From: Thiorhodovibrio frisius
GTDB taxonomy: Bacteria; Pseudomonadota; Gammaproteobacteria; Chromatiales; Chromatiaceae
DNA length: 64,000 bases
Assembly: GCF_033954835.1 (NCBI RefSeq)
Contig: NZ_CP121471.1
Span: forward strand, 1,792,501 to 1,856,500
Reading direction: 5' to 3'
Position 1 is the stretch's first letter, and each line of letters opens with the position of its first letter. Below the pieces are notes generated by a model, which worked only from the letters and a program-made list of their open reading frames with translations, had not been told where the DNA came from and ran no database searches. Both the position numbers and the translations under genes were made by a program. Positions 1 to 8,529 of the stretch are shown here, piece by piece.

Positions 1-2103
1 AGACGAGAAGCTGAAACCTTATTGCGAACGGCCATAGGCGATTCGGCAGGGTGCTTTCGTGACGGCCAGTGGGAGGCCATCGACGCGCTGGTAAACCATC
101 GGCAACAGCTCATGGTGGTGCAGCGCACGGGCTGGGGGAAAAGTTCTGTCTACTTCATCAGCACTCGGATTCTGCGAGATTCAGGGGCTGGACCCACGGT
201 GATCGTCTCTCCCTTGCTGGCGCTGATGAGGAACCAGATCGAGGCGGCACAGCGACTTGGAATTCGCGCCGAGACGATCAACTCGACAAATCAGCAGGAA
301 TGGCCAAAGGTGCAGCGGAAAATCCTGTCGGATCAAGTCGATGCCATCCTGATTTCACCGGAGCGGCTGTCCAACGAATCCTTCGTTGAGGAGGTTCTAC
401 TCCCGATTGCCGACAGAATCGGCCTGCTGGTCGTAGACGAAGCGCATTGTATCTCGGACTGGGGGCATGATTTTCGGCCAGACTACCGTCGTCTTGTAAA
501 TATTCTTCAGCAACTACCGCCGAACGTGCCACTGCTTGGAACCACGGCCACTGCGAATAATCGCGTGATCAAGGATGTTCAGTCGCAGCTCGGCGACATC
601 GAGATTCAACGCGGTACCTTGGTTCGCGAGAGCTTGGTGCTCCAAACCCTGCGCATGAAAGATCAAGCATCGCGTCTCGCTTGGTTGGCTCAGCGCATTC
701 CTGAGTTACCGGGCACCGGAATCGTTTACGTGCTGACGGTTCGCGATGCGGAGCAGGTCGCAGAATGGCTCCAATCTCAGGGGATAGAGGCGCGGGCATA
801 CTACGGTAGCGTCGAGCATCCAGACTTTGCGGACAAGCACAAATATCGAGAACATCTCGAGGATCTGCTACTTCACAACAAGATCAAAGCACTGGTTGCG
901 ACGACGGCACTGGGGATGGGCTACGACAAACCGGATCTCGGTTTCGTTATCCACTATCAGACCCCTGGGTCGATCATCGGCTACTACCAACAGGTCGGTC
1001 GTGCCGGACGAGGGATCGATACGGCGTATGGCGTGCTGCTGTCCGGCAAAGAAGACGAGGATATCCACGAGTTCTTCCGGCGCAGTGCATTTCCGGATGA
1101 GCGGGATGTCAATGCGATACTCGACGTTTTGGCAGCAAGTGACGGTCTTTCATTACCGCAGATTCAGTCCCGGTTGAATCTCAGGCAAGGCCAGATTGAG
1201 AAGGTATTGAAGGTCTTGAGCGTCGAGACGCCAGCACCGCTGATCAAGGAAGGAAGTCGCTGGCTCCGTACCCCTGTCCAATACACAATGGACCACGAGC
1301 GTATTCAGCGCCTTACCGAACAGCGAGAAGGTGAATGGAAGCAGATTATAGACTACGTAGACAGCCAAACGTGCCTGATGGCGTTCCTGAGAAACGCACT
1401 CGATAACCCCGAAGCAACTGAGTGCGGAAGGTGTTCGGCATGTCGGGGCGAGCCGGTCGTCGGGATCGATGTGGATCGAGGGCTGGCCGTCAAGGCTGGG
1501 CAATTTTTACGTCATGCAGAAATGACCTTTAGCCCGAAAAAACAGGTTGATCGCGGTGCATTTGCCACCTACAACTTTTTGTATGGCCCAGGTGGGCGTG
1601 TTCCTCAAAGTTTGTGCGCAGAGAATGGTCGAATCCTGTCGCGCTGGGGTGATGCGGGTTGGGGTGGCTTGGTCACCGACGACAAGCACACGGGGCACTT
1701 TCGCGATGAATTGGTCGGAGCCGTGGCCGACATGATCGACCAGCGGTGGCAACCTGATCCGGCTCCGCGCTGGGTGACCTGCGTGCCTTCCCGAAACCAT
1801 CCCAACCTGGTGCCCGATTTCGCCCGAAGGCTTGCCGCTCGCCTTAATCTGCCTTTCGTCGATGCCATCGACAAGGTTCGCGATAACGAGCAGCAAAAGA
1901 TGCAGCAGAACCGCTTCCATCAATGCCGTAACCTTGACGGAGTCTTCCAAGTGGCGGCGCAGATTCCCTCGGGTCCACTGCTGCTGGTTGACGACATGAT
2001 TGATTCTGGGTGGACCGTCACAGTGCTTGCTGCTCTGTTGCGGCGGGCCGGTAGCGGGCCGGTATTTCCTGTTGCGCTAGCCTCCACGACGAGTGGTGAT
2101 TGA
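1..2103 (+). CDS. RecQ-family DNA helicase with C-terminal phosphoribosyltransferase domain (5' end outside window)
   Basis: This is a superfamily 2 DNA helicase of the RecQ type. The frame is open to base 1 and the residues before the first in-window start codon (TTG at 22) fit the family, so the true start lies upstream. The ATP-binding motif is TGWGKS, the DEAH box is in VVDEAHCISDWGHDFRP, and motifs V and VI appear in ATTALGMGYDKPDL and QQVGRAGR. A four-cysteine RecQ zinc element follows (CLMAFL...ECGRCSACRG). The last ~200 residues end in LLLVDDMIDSGWT, the PRPP-binding signature of type I phosphoribosyltransferases such as ComF. The downstream dprA-like gene starts immediately after its stop, so the two form one unit. 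Helicase function is secure. The role of the phosphoribosyltransferase domain is unknown to me. Confidence 0.92.
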   Translation, partial: RREAETLLRTAIGDSAGCFRDGQWEAIDALVNHRQQLMVVQRTGWGKSSVYFISTRILRDSGAGPTVIVSPLLALMRNQIEAAQRLGIRAETINSTNQQEWPKVQRKILSDQVDAILISPERLSNESFVEEVLLPIADRIGLLVVDEAHCISDWGHDFRPDYRRLVNILQQLPPNVPLLGTTATANNRVIKDVQSQLGDIEIQRGTLVRESLVLQTLRMKDQASRLAWLAQRIPELPGTGIVYVLTVRDAEQVAEWLQSQGIEARAYYGSVEHPDFADKHKYREHLEDLLLHNKIKALVATTALGMGYDKPDLGFVIHYQTPGSIIGYYQQVGRAGRGIDTAYGVLLSGKEDEDIHEFFRRSAFPDERDVNAILDVLAASDGLSLPQIQSRLNLRQGQIEKVLKVLSVETPAPLIKEGSRWLRTPVQYTMDHERIQRLTEQREGEWKQIIDYVDSQTCLMAFLRNALDNPEATECGRCSACRGEPVVGIDVDRGLAVKAGQFLRHAEMTFSPKKQVDRGAFATYNFLYGPGGRVPQSLCAENGRILSRWGDAGWGGLVTDDKHTGHFRDELVGAVADMIDQRWQPDPAPRWVTCVPSRNHPNLVPDFARRLAARLNLPFVDAIDKVRDNEQQKMQQNRFHQCRNLDGVFQVAAQIPSGPLLLVDDMIDSGWTVTVLAALLRRAGSGPVFPVALASTTSGD

Positions 2104-3456
2104 ATGACGGTCTCTGCGAATACACAAGCCATCCTGCTTTTAACAACCCACTTCAACAAGACCGAATCGGCCCTAATCAAGCCGCTTTCGCCCAGGGAAT
2201 GGGGACGATTTGCTGACTGGCTTTGGCAACAGTCGCTAACGCCGGAGCATTTGCTGCGGGGCGATCTGCACAACCTGCTGGCCGAGTGGCACGACAAGGC
2301 TGTTTCCATTGAAAGAGTGGGGGCTTTGCTTGATCGGGGATCGGCCTTAGCAATCTCGATGGAAAAGTGGCTGAGGTCCGGTTTATGGGTGATGACCCGC
2401 TCAGATCCGGACTATCCGCGACGATTAAAGCAGCGTCTGCGGGGTGACTCACCCGCCGTATTGTTTGGCTGCGGTAACAGGAATTTACTCAATGGCGGCG
2501 GACTCGCTGTGGTTGGGTCACGCAAGGTCAAGGATGCGGATTTAGCCTATAGCAGCAAGCTCGGCGCGCTTGCTTCGGAAGCTGGGGTTTCGATTGTTTC
2601 CGGTGGAGCGCGTGGTGTCGATGAGACGACGATGCTTGGTGCCCTTACGGTAGAAGGAACAGCGGTAGGCGTATTGGCTGATAGCCTACTGCGTGCTTGC
2701 ACAAGTGTGAAGTATCGAGAATATCTGCTGAACAACAGTTTGGCTCTGGTCTCGCCGTTCAATCCCGAAGCCGGGTTCAACGTGGGGAACGCAATGCAGC
2801 GTAACAAGTATATCTACTGCCTAGCGGACGCAGCGCTTGCCGTGCATTCGGGTAAGACGGGTGGCACTTGGAACGGTGCGCAGGAAGACTTGAACAAAGG
2901 CTGGATACCTCTGTGGGTCAAGCCGACACATGACCCCGAAGCCGGTAATGCGGCGTTGATCGCCGCTGGGGCTTCGACAGCGCCTGCTAGCATTGATGAG
3001 GTGAATGTCGTCGCGTTTTTCGGAGCAGGTGAAAAGCCGCCGAAAGCCGATTTGCAGTTATTTGAACAGGTATCGATGGCTGTGGAAGCATCATCGCCCC
3101 CACAGGGGCCTAATGCAGAGGCAGTTCCTGGGAGCGAAGTGCAGAAAAAGTCAACGCGGGTGGTTGATGACAAGGAAAAATCTTCTGTGCCCGAAGAAAT
3201 TGGTAGTAGGGGGGTGCCGCAGGTCGCAGACCTATCAAAGATTACTTTTTATGAACTTTTTGTAGCCAAAGTTAAATCGCTTTGCGCGGACCAGCCACGG
3301 ACTGCTGAGGAAATGGTTGATGCGCTTGCGATCAGCAAAACGCAGGCGAACGCTTGGCTTAAACAGGCTGTTCAAAATGGTGAGTTGAAGAAACTCGCTA
3401 AACCAGTGCGATACGAGGTGGACGGCAGTAAGCAGGGAGTTTTTGCACTGGAGTGA
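2104..3456 (+). CDS. DprA/Smf-like DNA-processing protein with C-terminal winged helix
   Basis: This is a DprA-family protein of 450 residues. The Rossmann-like core is recognised by VVGSRKVK, then VSIVSGGARGVDE (the nucleotide/ssDNA-binding SGxARGxD motif), GVLADSLL, and AVHSGKTGGTWNGA, the counterpart of the GTxxTA region. Residues ~385-445 look like a winged-helix domain, often present at the C terminus of DprA proteins. A charged linker (~330-380) separates the two. Classical DprA loads RecA on incoming single-stranded DNA. This copy is coupled directly to a RecQ-type helicase (its ATG follows the helicase TGA with no gap), not to dprA's usual topA/smg neighbours. It is therefore probably an accessory DNA-processing or defence module and not the housekeeping dprA. 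Confidence 0.88.
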   Translation: MTVSANTQAILLLTTHFNKTESALIKPLSPREWGRFADWLWQQSLTPEHLLRGDLHNLLAEWHDKAVSIERVGALLDRGSALAISMEKWLRSGLWVMTRSDPDYPRRLKQRLRGDSPAVLFGCGNRNLLNGGGLAVVGSRKVKDADLAYSSKLGALASEAGVSIVSGGARGVDETTMLGALTVEGTAVGVLADSLLRACTSVKYREYLLNNSLALVSPFNPEAGFNVGNAMQRNKYIYCLADAALAVHSGKTGGTWNGAQEDLNKGWIPLWVKPTHDPEAGNAALIAAGASTAPASIDEVNVVAFFGAGEKPPKADLQLFEQVSMAVEASSPPQGPNAEAVPGSEVQKKSTRVVDDKEKSSVPEEIGSRGVPQVADLSKITFYELFVAKVKSLCADQPRTAEEMVDALAISKTQANAWLKQAVQNGELKKLAKPVRYEVDGSKQGVFALE

Positions 3457-3652
3457 ATAGACAGCTCTGAGAACAGCGTACTCAACTCCAGAAATCAGCG
3501 ATTTAAAGATTTTATATCGTGCCTATTTATGACGAATTAAAGGGTCCATGGTCGGTTTAATTTCTCAAGCCGCCGGTTGAGTCATGGCGCCTGCCGGACG
3601 AGCACCGAGTACGCTGGGTGCTGATTTGTGGAATGAGGGATAAACGCATACC

Positions 3653-4132
3653 ATGAAACGTAAGGTTTACCTCGAAACCTCGGTTGTCAGCTACCTGACA
3701 GCCCGTCCAAGCAAGAATGTGATTGAAGCGGGTCATCAGCAAATCACCTACCAATTTTGGGATAGGCGCAACGATTTTGCTCTTTTCGCATCGGAGCTTG
3801 TTCTTACGGAATGCGCCGCTGGCGACCCGGAGGCCGCCGGCAAGCGGCTTGCTGCTTTGCGTGGTATCGAATTGCTTGACATCACACTTTACAGCGTCGA
3901 ACTCGCCAAGGAACTGGTAGCCACAGGGATCGTTCCCGCGAAGGCGAGTGAAGACGCATTGCATATCTCGATAGCCACGGTTCATTTTTCCGACTACTTG
4001 TTGACCTGGAATTGCCGTCATATCGCCAACCCGGAAATCCAAGCCAAAATTTCCGAGAACTTCCAGGGTAAAGGTCTATTGTTACCGTTTATTTGTACGC
4101 CAGAAGAGCTTATCGGAGGAGAAGATGAGTGA
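3653..4132 (+). CDS. PIN-domain toxin (VapC-like)
   Basis: This 159-residue protein has the PIN-domain opening VYLETSVVSYLTARPS and later acidic positions in ASEDALHISIA, followed by LLTWNCRHIANP, a signature of a PIN subfamily in which the first acid is E. PIN toxins are metal-dependent RNases, usually cutting tRNA or rRNA. The next gene overlaps it by 8 bases and is a plausible antitoxin, so the order is toxin first, which is typical of this subfamily. An attC-like site at the end of the antitoxin suggests the pair moved as an integron cassette. Activity is inferred from family. Confidence 0.85.
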   Translation: MKRKVYLETSVVSYLTARPSKNVIEAGHQQITYQFWDRRNDFALFASELVLTECAAGDPEAAGKRLAALRGIELLDITLYSVELAKELVATGIVPAKASEDALHISIATVHFSDYLLTWNCRHIANPEIQAKISENFQGKGLLLPFICTPEELIGGEDE

Positions 4133-4331
4133 CAGCATTGTTCAAGAAGTTCGCGCTATTCGCGAACAACATGCGGCCAGTATGGATTACGACTTAGATC
4201 GAATATATGCTGACTTGAAGGCTCGGCAGAAGAAGCACGCGGCAGAGGGATGGGTTATCGTTTCCCCTCCTTCCAGTCCCCCGTCAGAGCCTAACATGAC
4301 ATTGCAGCGGACTCGCTTCGCTCGCCGCTGA
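4125..4331 (+). CDS. antitoxin-like partner of the PIN toxin
   Basis: This is a small acidic/basic protein of 68 residues (MSDSIVQEVRAIREQHAASM...). It resembles the short antitoxin-like partners found directly after this PIN subfamily. Its start overlaps the toxin stop. Only the first ~45 residues look native. The C-terminal tail (from about SPPSEPNMT) is translated from the attC-like site at 4289-4345, so the original stop was probably lost or the gene always used the attC for its end. Recognition is by position and N-terminal pattern, not by a known fold. Confidence 0.65.
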   Translation: MSDSIVQEVRAIREQHAASMDYDLDRIYADLKARQKKHAAEGWVIVSPPSSPPSEPNMTLQRTRFARR

Positions 4332-4345
4332 ACTCGACGTTGAAG
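4289..4345 (+). repeat. attC-like integron recombination site
   Basis: The site starts with GCCTAAC (R'' box) and ends with GTTGAAG (a degenerate GTTRRRY R' box). Between them is an imperfect inverted repeat with the typical central hairpin, GCGGACTCGC then CTCGCCGC. It lies at the 3' end of the toxin-antitoxin pair, where a cassette attC belongs. The R' box deviates in its last base, so the site may be degenerate. Confidence 0.6.
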
Positions 4346-4470
4346 TAATCCGCTCCGCGGAGCTTCCTCGCCCGCCGGCCCCGACCCACACCTGCCGCTG
4401 ACAGCGCAATTGCAGATTGTCGCCCACACTGAAGATGACCCAATCAGGGTCGTTGACAGAGGGTCTGACG

Positions 4471-4618
4471 ATGACCGCATTACGCCAACGTATGATTTCC
4501 GCCATGCAGATGCATGGCTTCTCCGCGCGCACCCACCAGAGCTACCTCGCCGCAGTGTGCGATCTCGCCAAGTATTCACGACGCGCGCCTGACACGCTTG
4601 TACCGGCTGATCTTCAAT
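4471..4618 (+). pseudogene. tyrosine recombinase N-terminal fragment, interrupted by IS66
   Basis: From ATG 4471 the frame encodes MTALRQRMISAMQMHGFSAR followed by THQSYLAAVCDLAKY. This is the N-terminal SAM-like DNA-binding domain of tyrosine recombinases of the kind that travel with IS91-type elements. The frame breaks after ~49 residues exactly where an IS66-type end (GTAAGCG at 4619) begins. No catalytic domain follows, so this is a dead fragment. Confidence 0.6.
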
Positions 4619-4704
4619 GTAAGCGTTCAGTTAAGTACATCTAGCCCCGCCCATGGCGATCAGCCACGATGCCGCCCACATGAACAGCGACAGAGGGCAT
4701 CAGC

Positions 4705-5064
4705 ATGGCACATAGGCGGCGCACTCGCCAGCAGTGGCAAGCGTTGGTTGATGGGTGGGCGAGCAGCGGTCTGACCCAGGGCGAGTACTGCCGGCGCCAC
4801 GGCATCTCGGTAGCGAGTTTTGCGCGCTGGCGCGCCATCTTCCGCCGCCCACTCCAGCACCCGGCCCCTCCGGCCGAGCCAACGCCTAGCGCCGGCCCCA
4901 CTCATAGCCTGGTCCCGGTGCACTGGCTCAGCGACGACGCACCCACCGCCACCACCGCGCTGAGTCTGCATTGTCCCGGTGGCCTGTGCCTGGACATCGG
5001 TGCTGGCGTTGATACCGCGACATTGCAACAGGTCATCCGACTCCTACGCGCAGCCGCCTCATGA
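4705..5064 (+). CDS. tnpA: IS66 family accessory protein TnpA (IS66 Orf1)
   Basis: This 119-residue protein has an N-terminal helix-turn-helix (LTQGEYCRRHGISVASFARW), as in the IS66 Orf1/TnpA accessory proteins. The C-terminal half is proline-rich and then ends in a conserved-looking CLDIGAGVDTATLQQVIRLL stretch. TnpA is needed for IS66 transposition but is not the transposase. It overlaps tnpB by 4 bases (ATGA), consistent with translational coupling. Confidence 0.85.
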   Translation: MAHRRRTRQQWQALVDGWASSGLTQGEYCRRHGISVASFARWRAIFRRPLQHPAPPAEPTPSAGPTHSLVPVHWLSDDAPTATTALSLHCPGGLCLDIGAGVDTATLQQVIRLLRAAAS

Positions 5065-5414
5065 TCGGCATCGGCACCCACACCCAGGTCTATCTGGTAG
5101 CCGGCGCCACCGACATGCGCAAGCAGATCGATGGCCTGGCCGGGCTCGTCAGCGACACCCTTGCCGCCGACCCCTTCTCCAGTCATCTATTTGTCTTCTG
5201 CAATCGCGCGCGCGACAAACTCAAGATTCTCTATTGGTACAACAACGGCTTCTGGCTGTGGTATCGGCGTTTGGAACAACAGCGCTTCTGGTGGCCATCA
5301 GCGAGCGTCAGCCAACCTGTGACATTATCGCTACGCGAATTGCATTGGTTACTCGAAGGACTCGATCCGCAACAGATTGAAGGCCATCAGAAAGCGCGTT
5401 TCAATCTCATTTAA
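5061..5414 (+). CDS. tnpB: IS66 family accessory protein TnpB (IS66 Orf2)
   Basis: This is a full-length 117-residue IS66 Orf2 protein. The diagnostic motifs are VYLVAGATDMRKQIDGLAGL near the N terminus and LFVFCNRARDKLKILYW in the middle, followed by an LSLRELHWLLEGLD block. The gene appears intact, but the tnpC transposase that should follow is missing. Confidence 0.93.
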   Translation: MIGIGTHTQVYLVAGATDMRKQIDGLAGLVSDTLAADPFSSHLFVFCNRARDKLKILYWYNNGFWLWYRRLEQQRFWWPSASVSQPVTLSLRELHWLLEGLDPQQIEGHQKARFNLI

Positions 5415-5531
5415 TTAGCAAAAAATGCTTGTATTGGAACAGGTATTGTCGCTATGATTCGCAGCATGGCATCAATAAAAAGGGTCTGGATGGATTTGTT
5501 TTCCGGACTGTAAATCAACGCGCAATCAATC

Positions 5532-5595
5532 GCCTAACGATGGCCTTCAGTCCGACCACTCGCTACGCTGGCGGCGGCTGAGGCTGGCGTTAGCC
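5532..5595 (+). repeat. attC-like integron recombination site
   Basis: It begins with GCCTAAC, ends with GTTAGCC, and has matching inner arms (GGCCTTCAG against CTGAGGCTGG) around a GC-rich hairpin. The 64-bp length is typical of attC. It lies just before two orphan small genes, so they may be the next cassette. No integron integrase is present nearby. Confidence 0.55.
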
Positions 5596-5622
5596 GCATC
5601 CACTCAAACATGAGAATTAATT

Positions 5623-6051
5623 ATGATAGATACCACCATATCGAAAGAGCATGTGGAAAAAAGAGTAGATGACTGGGTGAAGCGCATTGCTAACCTATAT
5701 TCATCAATACAAGAATGGCTAGATCCGCTGCCTTCATACGAAATAAAAAAGGAAAATGACGTAAGGATGTATGAAGAACTTATGCAGAAGAATGATATTT
5801 CTGAGCGTACGTTAACTAGTCTTGAAATATATTTTGAAGGAAGTATCGTCGCAACAGTAAAGCCTATCGGTTTATGGATAGTTGGAGCGAACAGAAGAGT
5901 AGATATTTTGCTAAACAAAGGCGCTATAATGCTAGTTGATATATCAGAGCACTTTGAAGCCCCTATATGGATTTCACATCAGAGACCGAAGACAGGTAAG
6001 GGCGAAGAATTTAACAAAGAATATTTCTTCAATTTACTTGGGGTCGGTTGA
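5623..6051 (+). CDS. hypothetical protein, possible integron cassette gene
   Basis: I do not recognise this 142-residue protein. It starts about 27 bases after an attC-like site. It has an amphipathic helical N terminus (VDDWVKRIANLYSSIQEWL) and a middle part (LEIYFEGSIVATVKPIGLWI) that looks like beta strands. Base composition is clearly lower in GC than the flanking genes, which fits recent acquisition. The next small gene starts two bases after its stop. Confidence 0.6.
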   Translation: MIDTTISKEHVEKRVDDWVKRIANLYSSIQEWLDPLPSYEIKKENDVRMYEELMQKNDISERTLTSLEIYFEGSIVATVKPIGLWIVGANRRVDILLNKGAIMLVDISEHFEAPIWISHQRPKTGKGEEFNKEYFFNLLGVG

Positions 6052-6052
6052 A

Positions 6053-6202
6053 ATGAATATTTTCGAAGAGCTTGAAATACTATACTCGGAAATTGATGAC
6101 CACTACGCCAGGGAAGAATTGGCAGCACGCAGAAACTCTGATGATGAGAAAGAAAATGAATTTGCAAGAAGGAGAGAGCCCAAAGTACCGTTGCTTTCCT
6201 GA
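6053..6202 (+). CDS. small acidic hypothetical protein
   Basis: This encodes a 49-residue, highly charged, helix-prone protein (MNIFEELEILYSEIDDHYAR...). It starts two bases after the upstream gene, suggesting co-translation as a pair. I do not recognise a family. The compact two-gene arrangement could be a toxin-antitoxin or immunity-like pair, but nothing in the sequence proves it. Confidence 0.5.
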   Translation: MNIFEELEILYSEIDDHYAREELAARRNSDDEKENEFARRREPKVPLLS

Positions 6203-6229
6203 TTTCCGCCGTTCAACAGGAGCATTGTA

Positions 6230-7282
6230 ATGCGCAGATTACCCGTTTTCTTCGTACTGGACTGCTCAGAATCCATGGTTGGGGACAATCTCCGCAAGAT
6301 GGAGGAGGGCTTGCAGGCGGTTGTGCAGTCATTGCGCGGCGATCCGCATGCTCTTGAGACTGTGTATCTTTCCGTCATCGGCTTTGCTGGTGTGGCCAGG
6401 ACTATTGTCCCCTTGGTCGAGCTGGTGTCCTTTTATCCGCCGCGCCTGCCCTTGGGCGGTGGCACCAGTCTTGGCGCGGCACTCGAAACGCTGATGTACG
6501 AGATCGACCACGCTGTTGTTCGCAGTACGCCCGAGCGCAAGGGCGACTGGAAGCCGATTGTCTATCTGTTTACTGACGGGCATCCGACTGACGACCCCAG
6601 TGCCGCCATCGACCGCTGGCGTCAGCACTACGCCAATGCTGCCATGCTGATCGCGGTCGGCATGGGCCGGGAGGCGGATTTTACCGCGCTTAAGCGTCTG
6701 GCCGACCAGGTTCTTCTGTTTGAGGAATCGCGCGCGGGCGATTACAAAAAATTCGTCGACTGGGTCAGCGCCTCGGTGCTGTCGCGCAGCCAGAGCTTGG
6801 GCGATCCCACGGCAAGCCCCAGCGTGGATACCTTCGATGAGCGAGTGCTCAGCCTGGTTAAGAGCCCACCGCCCGGTCAGGCGGATGATTCCTGCGTGAC
6901 TCTGGTCGGGCGCTGCCAGAAGACGCGTCACCCCTATCTGATCAAATACGAGCGCGAACAGCAGAATCTGGCGACCAGCGAATTCAGCCTGCCCCTATCC
7001 GCCTATCGACTGGCGGGCTGCTATCCGCTCGATGAAGGCTATTTTGACTGGTCCGATCCGCGCAGTAATAATCAAAAGGTGAACAGCTCCGACCTGATGG
7101 GAGCGCCGGGATGCCCGCATTGCGGGAATGCAACGGCTTTTGCGGTCTGCGGCTGCGGAAAACTCATGTGTGTCAATGGACCCGGGGAGGCGATCTGCCC
7201 ATGGTGCGAAAAAACAGTCGGCTTCGCGCCCGCAACGGCGGGCGACGACGGCGGATTCGAGGTGCGACGGAGTCAGGGCTGA
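6230..7282 (+). CDS. TerY-like von Willebrand factor A domain protein with zinc ribbon
   Basis: This 350-residue protein is the first gene of a TerY-P triad. Residues 5-200 form a VWA domain with an intact metal-ion-dependent adhesion site: LDCSESM (DxSxS), the threonine in GGGTSLGAALE, and the aspartate in LFTDGHPTDD. The C terminus has a cysteine-rich zinc-ribbon segment (CPHCG...CGCG...CPWC), as in TerY-C proteins. The phosphatase gene starts 11 bases later and the kinase follows. In this family the VWA protein is thought to be a cytosolic scaffold controlled by phosphorylation. A good ribosome-binding site (AGGAG) precedes the ATG. Confidence 0.92.
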   Translation: MRRLPVFFVLDCSESMVGDNLRKMEEGLQAVVQSLRGDPHALETVYLSVIGFAGVARTIVPLVELVSFYPPRLPLGGGTSLGAALETLMYEIDHAVVRSTPERKGDWKPIVYLFTDGHPTDDPSAAIDRWRQHYANAAMLIAVGMGREADFTALKRLADQVLLFEESRAGDYKKFVDWVSASVLSRSQSLGDPTASPSVDTFDERVLSLVKSPPPGQADDSCVTLVGRCQKTRHPYLIKYEREQQNLATSEFSLPLSAYRLAGCYPLDEGYFDWSDPRSNNQKVNSSDLMGAPGCPHCGNATAFAVCGCGKLMCVNGPGEAICPWCEKTVGFAPATAGDDGGFEVRRSQG

Positions 7283-7293
7283 CGGAGACTCCG

Positions 7294-8529
7294 ATGGAGC
7301 AACTCCCACTTCCGCACGCAGCACCGCGCGCGGGCTTTTTTCTGCCCAATGCCAAGGTCGGGGTTGAGTATTGCGCCACCCTGGAAGGGCGTGATGCGAG
7401 CGGTCAGCCGGTCAACATTCTGGACCTCAGCCTGCCCGAGGAACTCGGCCTGATGTTCGACTCCCAGACCGGACGGGTCAGCGGCTCCCCGCGCAGCAGC
7501 GGCGATTATCGACTCCCTCTGCGCTGGAGTCCCGCAGCGAAGGGCAGTTATCCGGGGGAATGCCTGCTGATCGTCAACCCCGATCCAAAAAGCCTGTGGA
7601 AGCAGCTTGAGCCACCGGCCGATGCTCCCTATCCCAAGCCCCATCAGGACTGTCGTCTGATCACCGGCGAGTCTGGGCTTCAGCTCCTGGCCGCCAGTCG
7701 GCGCGGTCGTTCGCACGAGCATCAGGGCAGCTTTCGTGACGACGATTTTCTCATCCAGGCGGATGATAAGACCGGCTGGAGTCTGCTGCTGGTTGCCGAC
7801 GGCGCCGGCAGCGCGCAATTCTCGCGCGAAGGCGCCAGAGTCGCCGTCACAAGTGCAGCGGAGACCCTGAATCAAGCGCTCGGCGGCGATCTGGGAGAAG
7901 CCTTGGCACAGAAGCTCTCGGCCTGGGACTCAGACCCAGGCGCAGCAGCCGAAGCCATCGGGCGCGAGTTTCATGCGCTGTTTCATCAGGCCGGGACTCG
8001 AGCTGTTCAGGCCATTGAACAAGCCGCCAAAACCCAGAGCGCCAAGGCGCGGGACTATGCCACGACGCTGTTGGCCGCCGTGGTCAAACGCGAGAACAAT
8101 GGCCTCTTTCTGGCCTCCTTCTGGATGGGCGATGGTGCCATCGCCGCCTATGGCCCCGCCGGCAAGGTGCGACTGATGGGCACGCCCGATGGTGGCGAAT
8201 TCGCCGGGCAAACGCGCTTTCTCGACGCCGCCTCGCTCGCCGATCCGGGCTTTGCCAAGCGCATCGGCATCGGCTACTTCCAGGACATTGAGGCCGTGCT
8301 CCTGATGACCGACGGCGTCTCGGACCCACGCTTCGAGACCGACAATGGCCTGAAAGACCCGGTGCGCTGGGACGCGCTCTGGGACGAACTAAAGCCCCTG
8401 CTCGCCGCCAGCGAACCCGCGCAGGCACTGGTCGACTGGCTGCATTTCTTCTCGCCAGGTCACCACGATGACCGCACCATCGCGCTGTTGCGCCCCGCCG
8501 CCGGCACGGCCCCGATGAGGAACCCCTGA
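7294..8529 (+). CDS. PP2C-family serine/threonine phosphatase of TerY-P triad
   Basis: I place the start at ATG 7294, after the terY stop. The frame stays open upstream but overlaps terY. Residues ~10-100 look like an immunoglobulin-like beta sandwich (GVEYCATLEG...GRVSGSPRSSGDY). PP2C motifs follow: RDDDF, LLVADGAGS, the WMGDG aspartate, LLMTDGVSD and HDDRT, which supply the metal-binding acids. The stop overlaps the kinase start (TGATG), showing tight coupling. Its expected role is to remove phosphates placed by the partner kinase. Confidence 0.9.
   Translation: MEQLPLPHAAPRAGFFLPNAKVGVEYCATLEGRDASGQPVNILDLSLPEELGLMFDSQTGRVSGSPRSSGDYRLPLRWSPAAKGSYPGECLLIVNPDPKSLWKQLEPPADAPYPKPHQDCRLITGESGLQLLAASRRGRSHEHQGSFRDDDFLIQADDKTGWSLLLVADGAGSAQFSREGARVAVTSAAETLNQALGGDLGEALAQKLSAWDSDPGAAAEAIGREFHALFHQAGTRAVQAIEQAAKTQSAKARDYATTLLAAVVKRENNGLFLASFWMGDGAIAAYGPAGKVRLMGTPDGGEFAGQTRFLDAASLADPGFAKRIGIGYFQDIEAVLLMTDGVSDPRFETDNGLKDPVRWDALWDELKPLLAASEPAQALVDWLHFFSPGHHDDRTIALLRPAAGTAPMRNP

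Larger units (their letters stand above)
4619..5531 (+). mobile_element. truncated IS66-family insertion sequence
   Basis: The left end GTAAGCG at 4619 matches the usual IS66 terminus. Two accessory genes (tnpA, tnpB) follow in the canonical order with a 4-base overlap, but the large transposase gene tnpC is absent. After tnpB ends at 5414 there are only ~117 bases before an attC-like site at 5532, and I found no matching right inverted repeat. The element has lost its 3' part and should be immobile unless helped in trans. The right boundary given is approximate. Confidence 0.7.
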
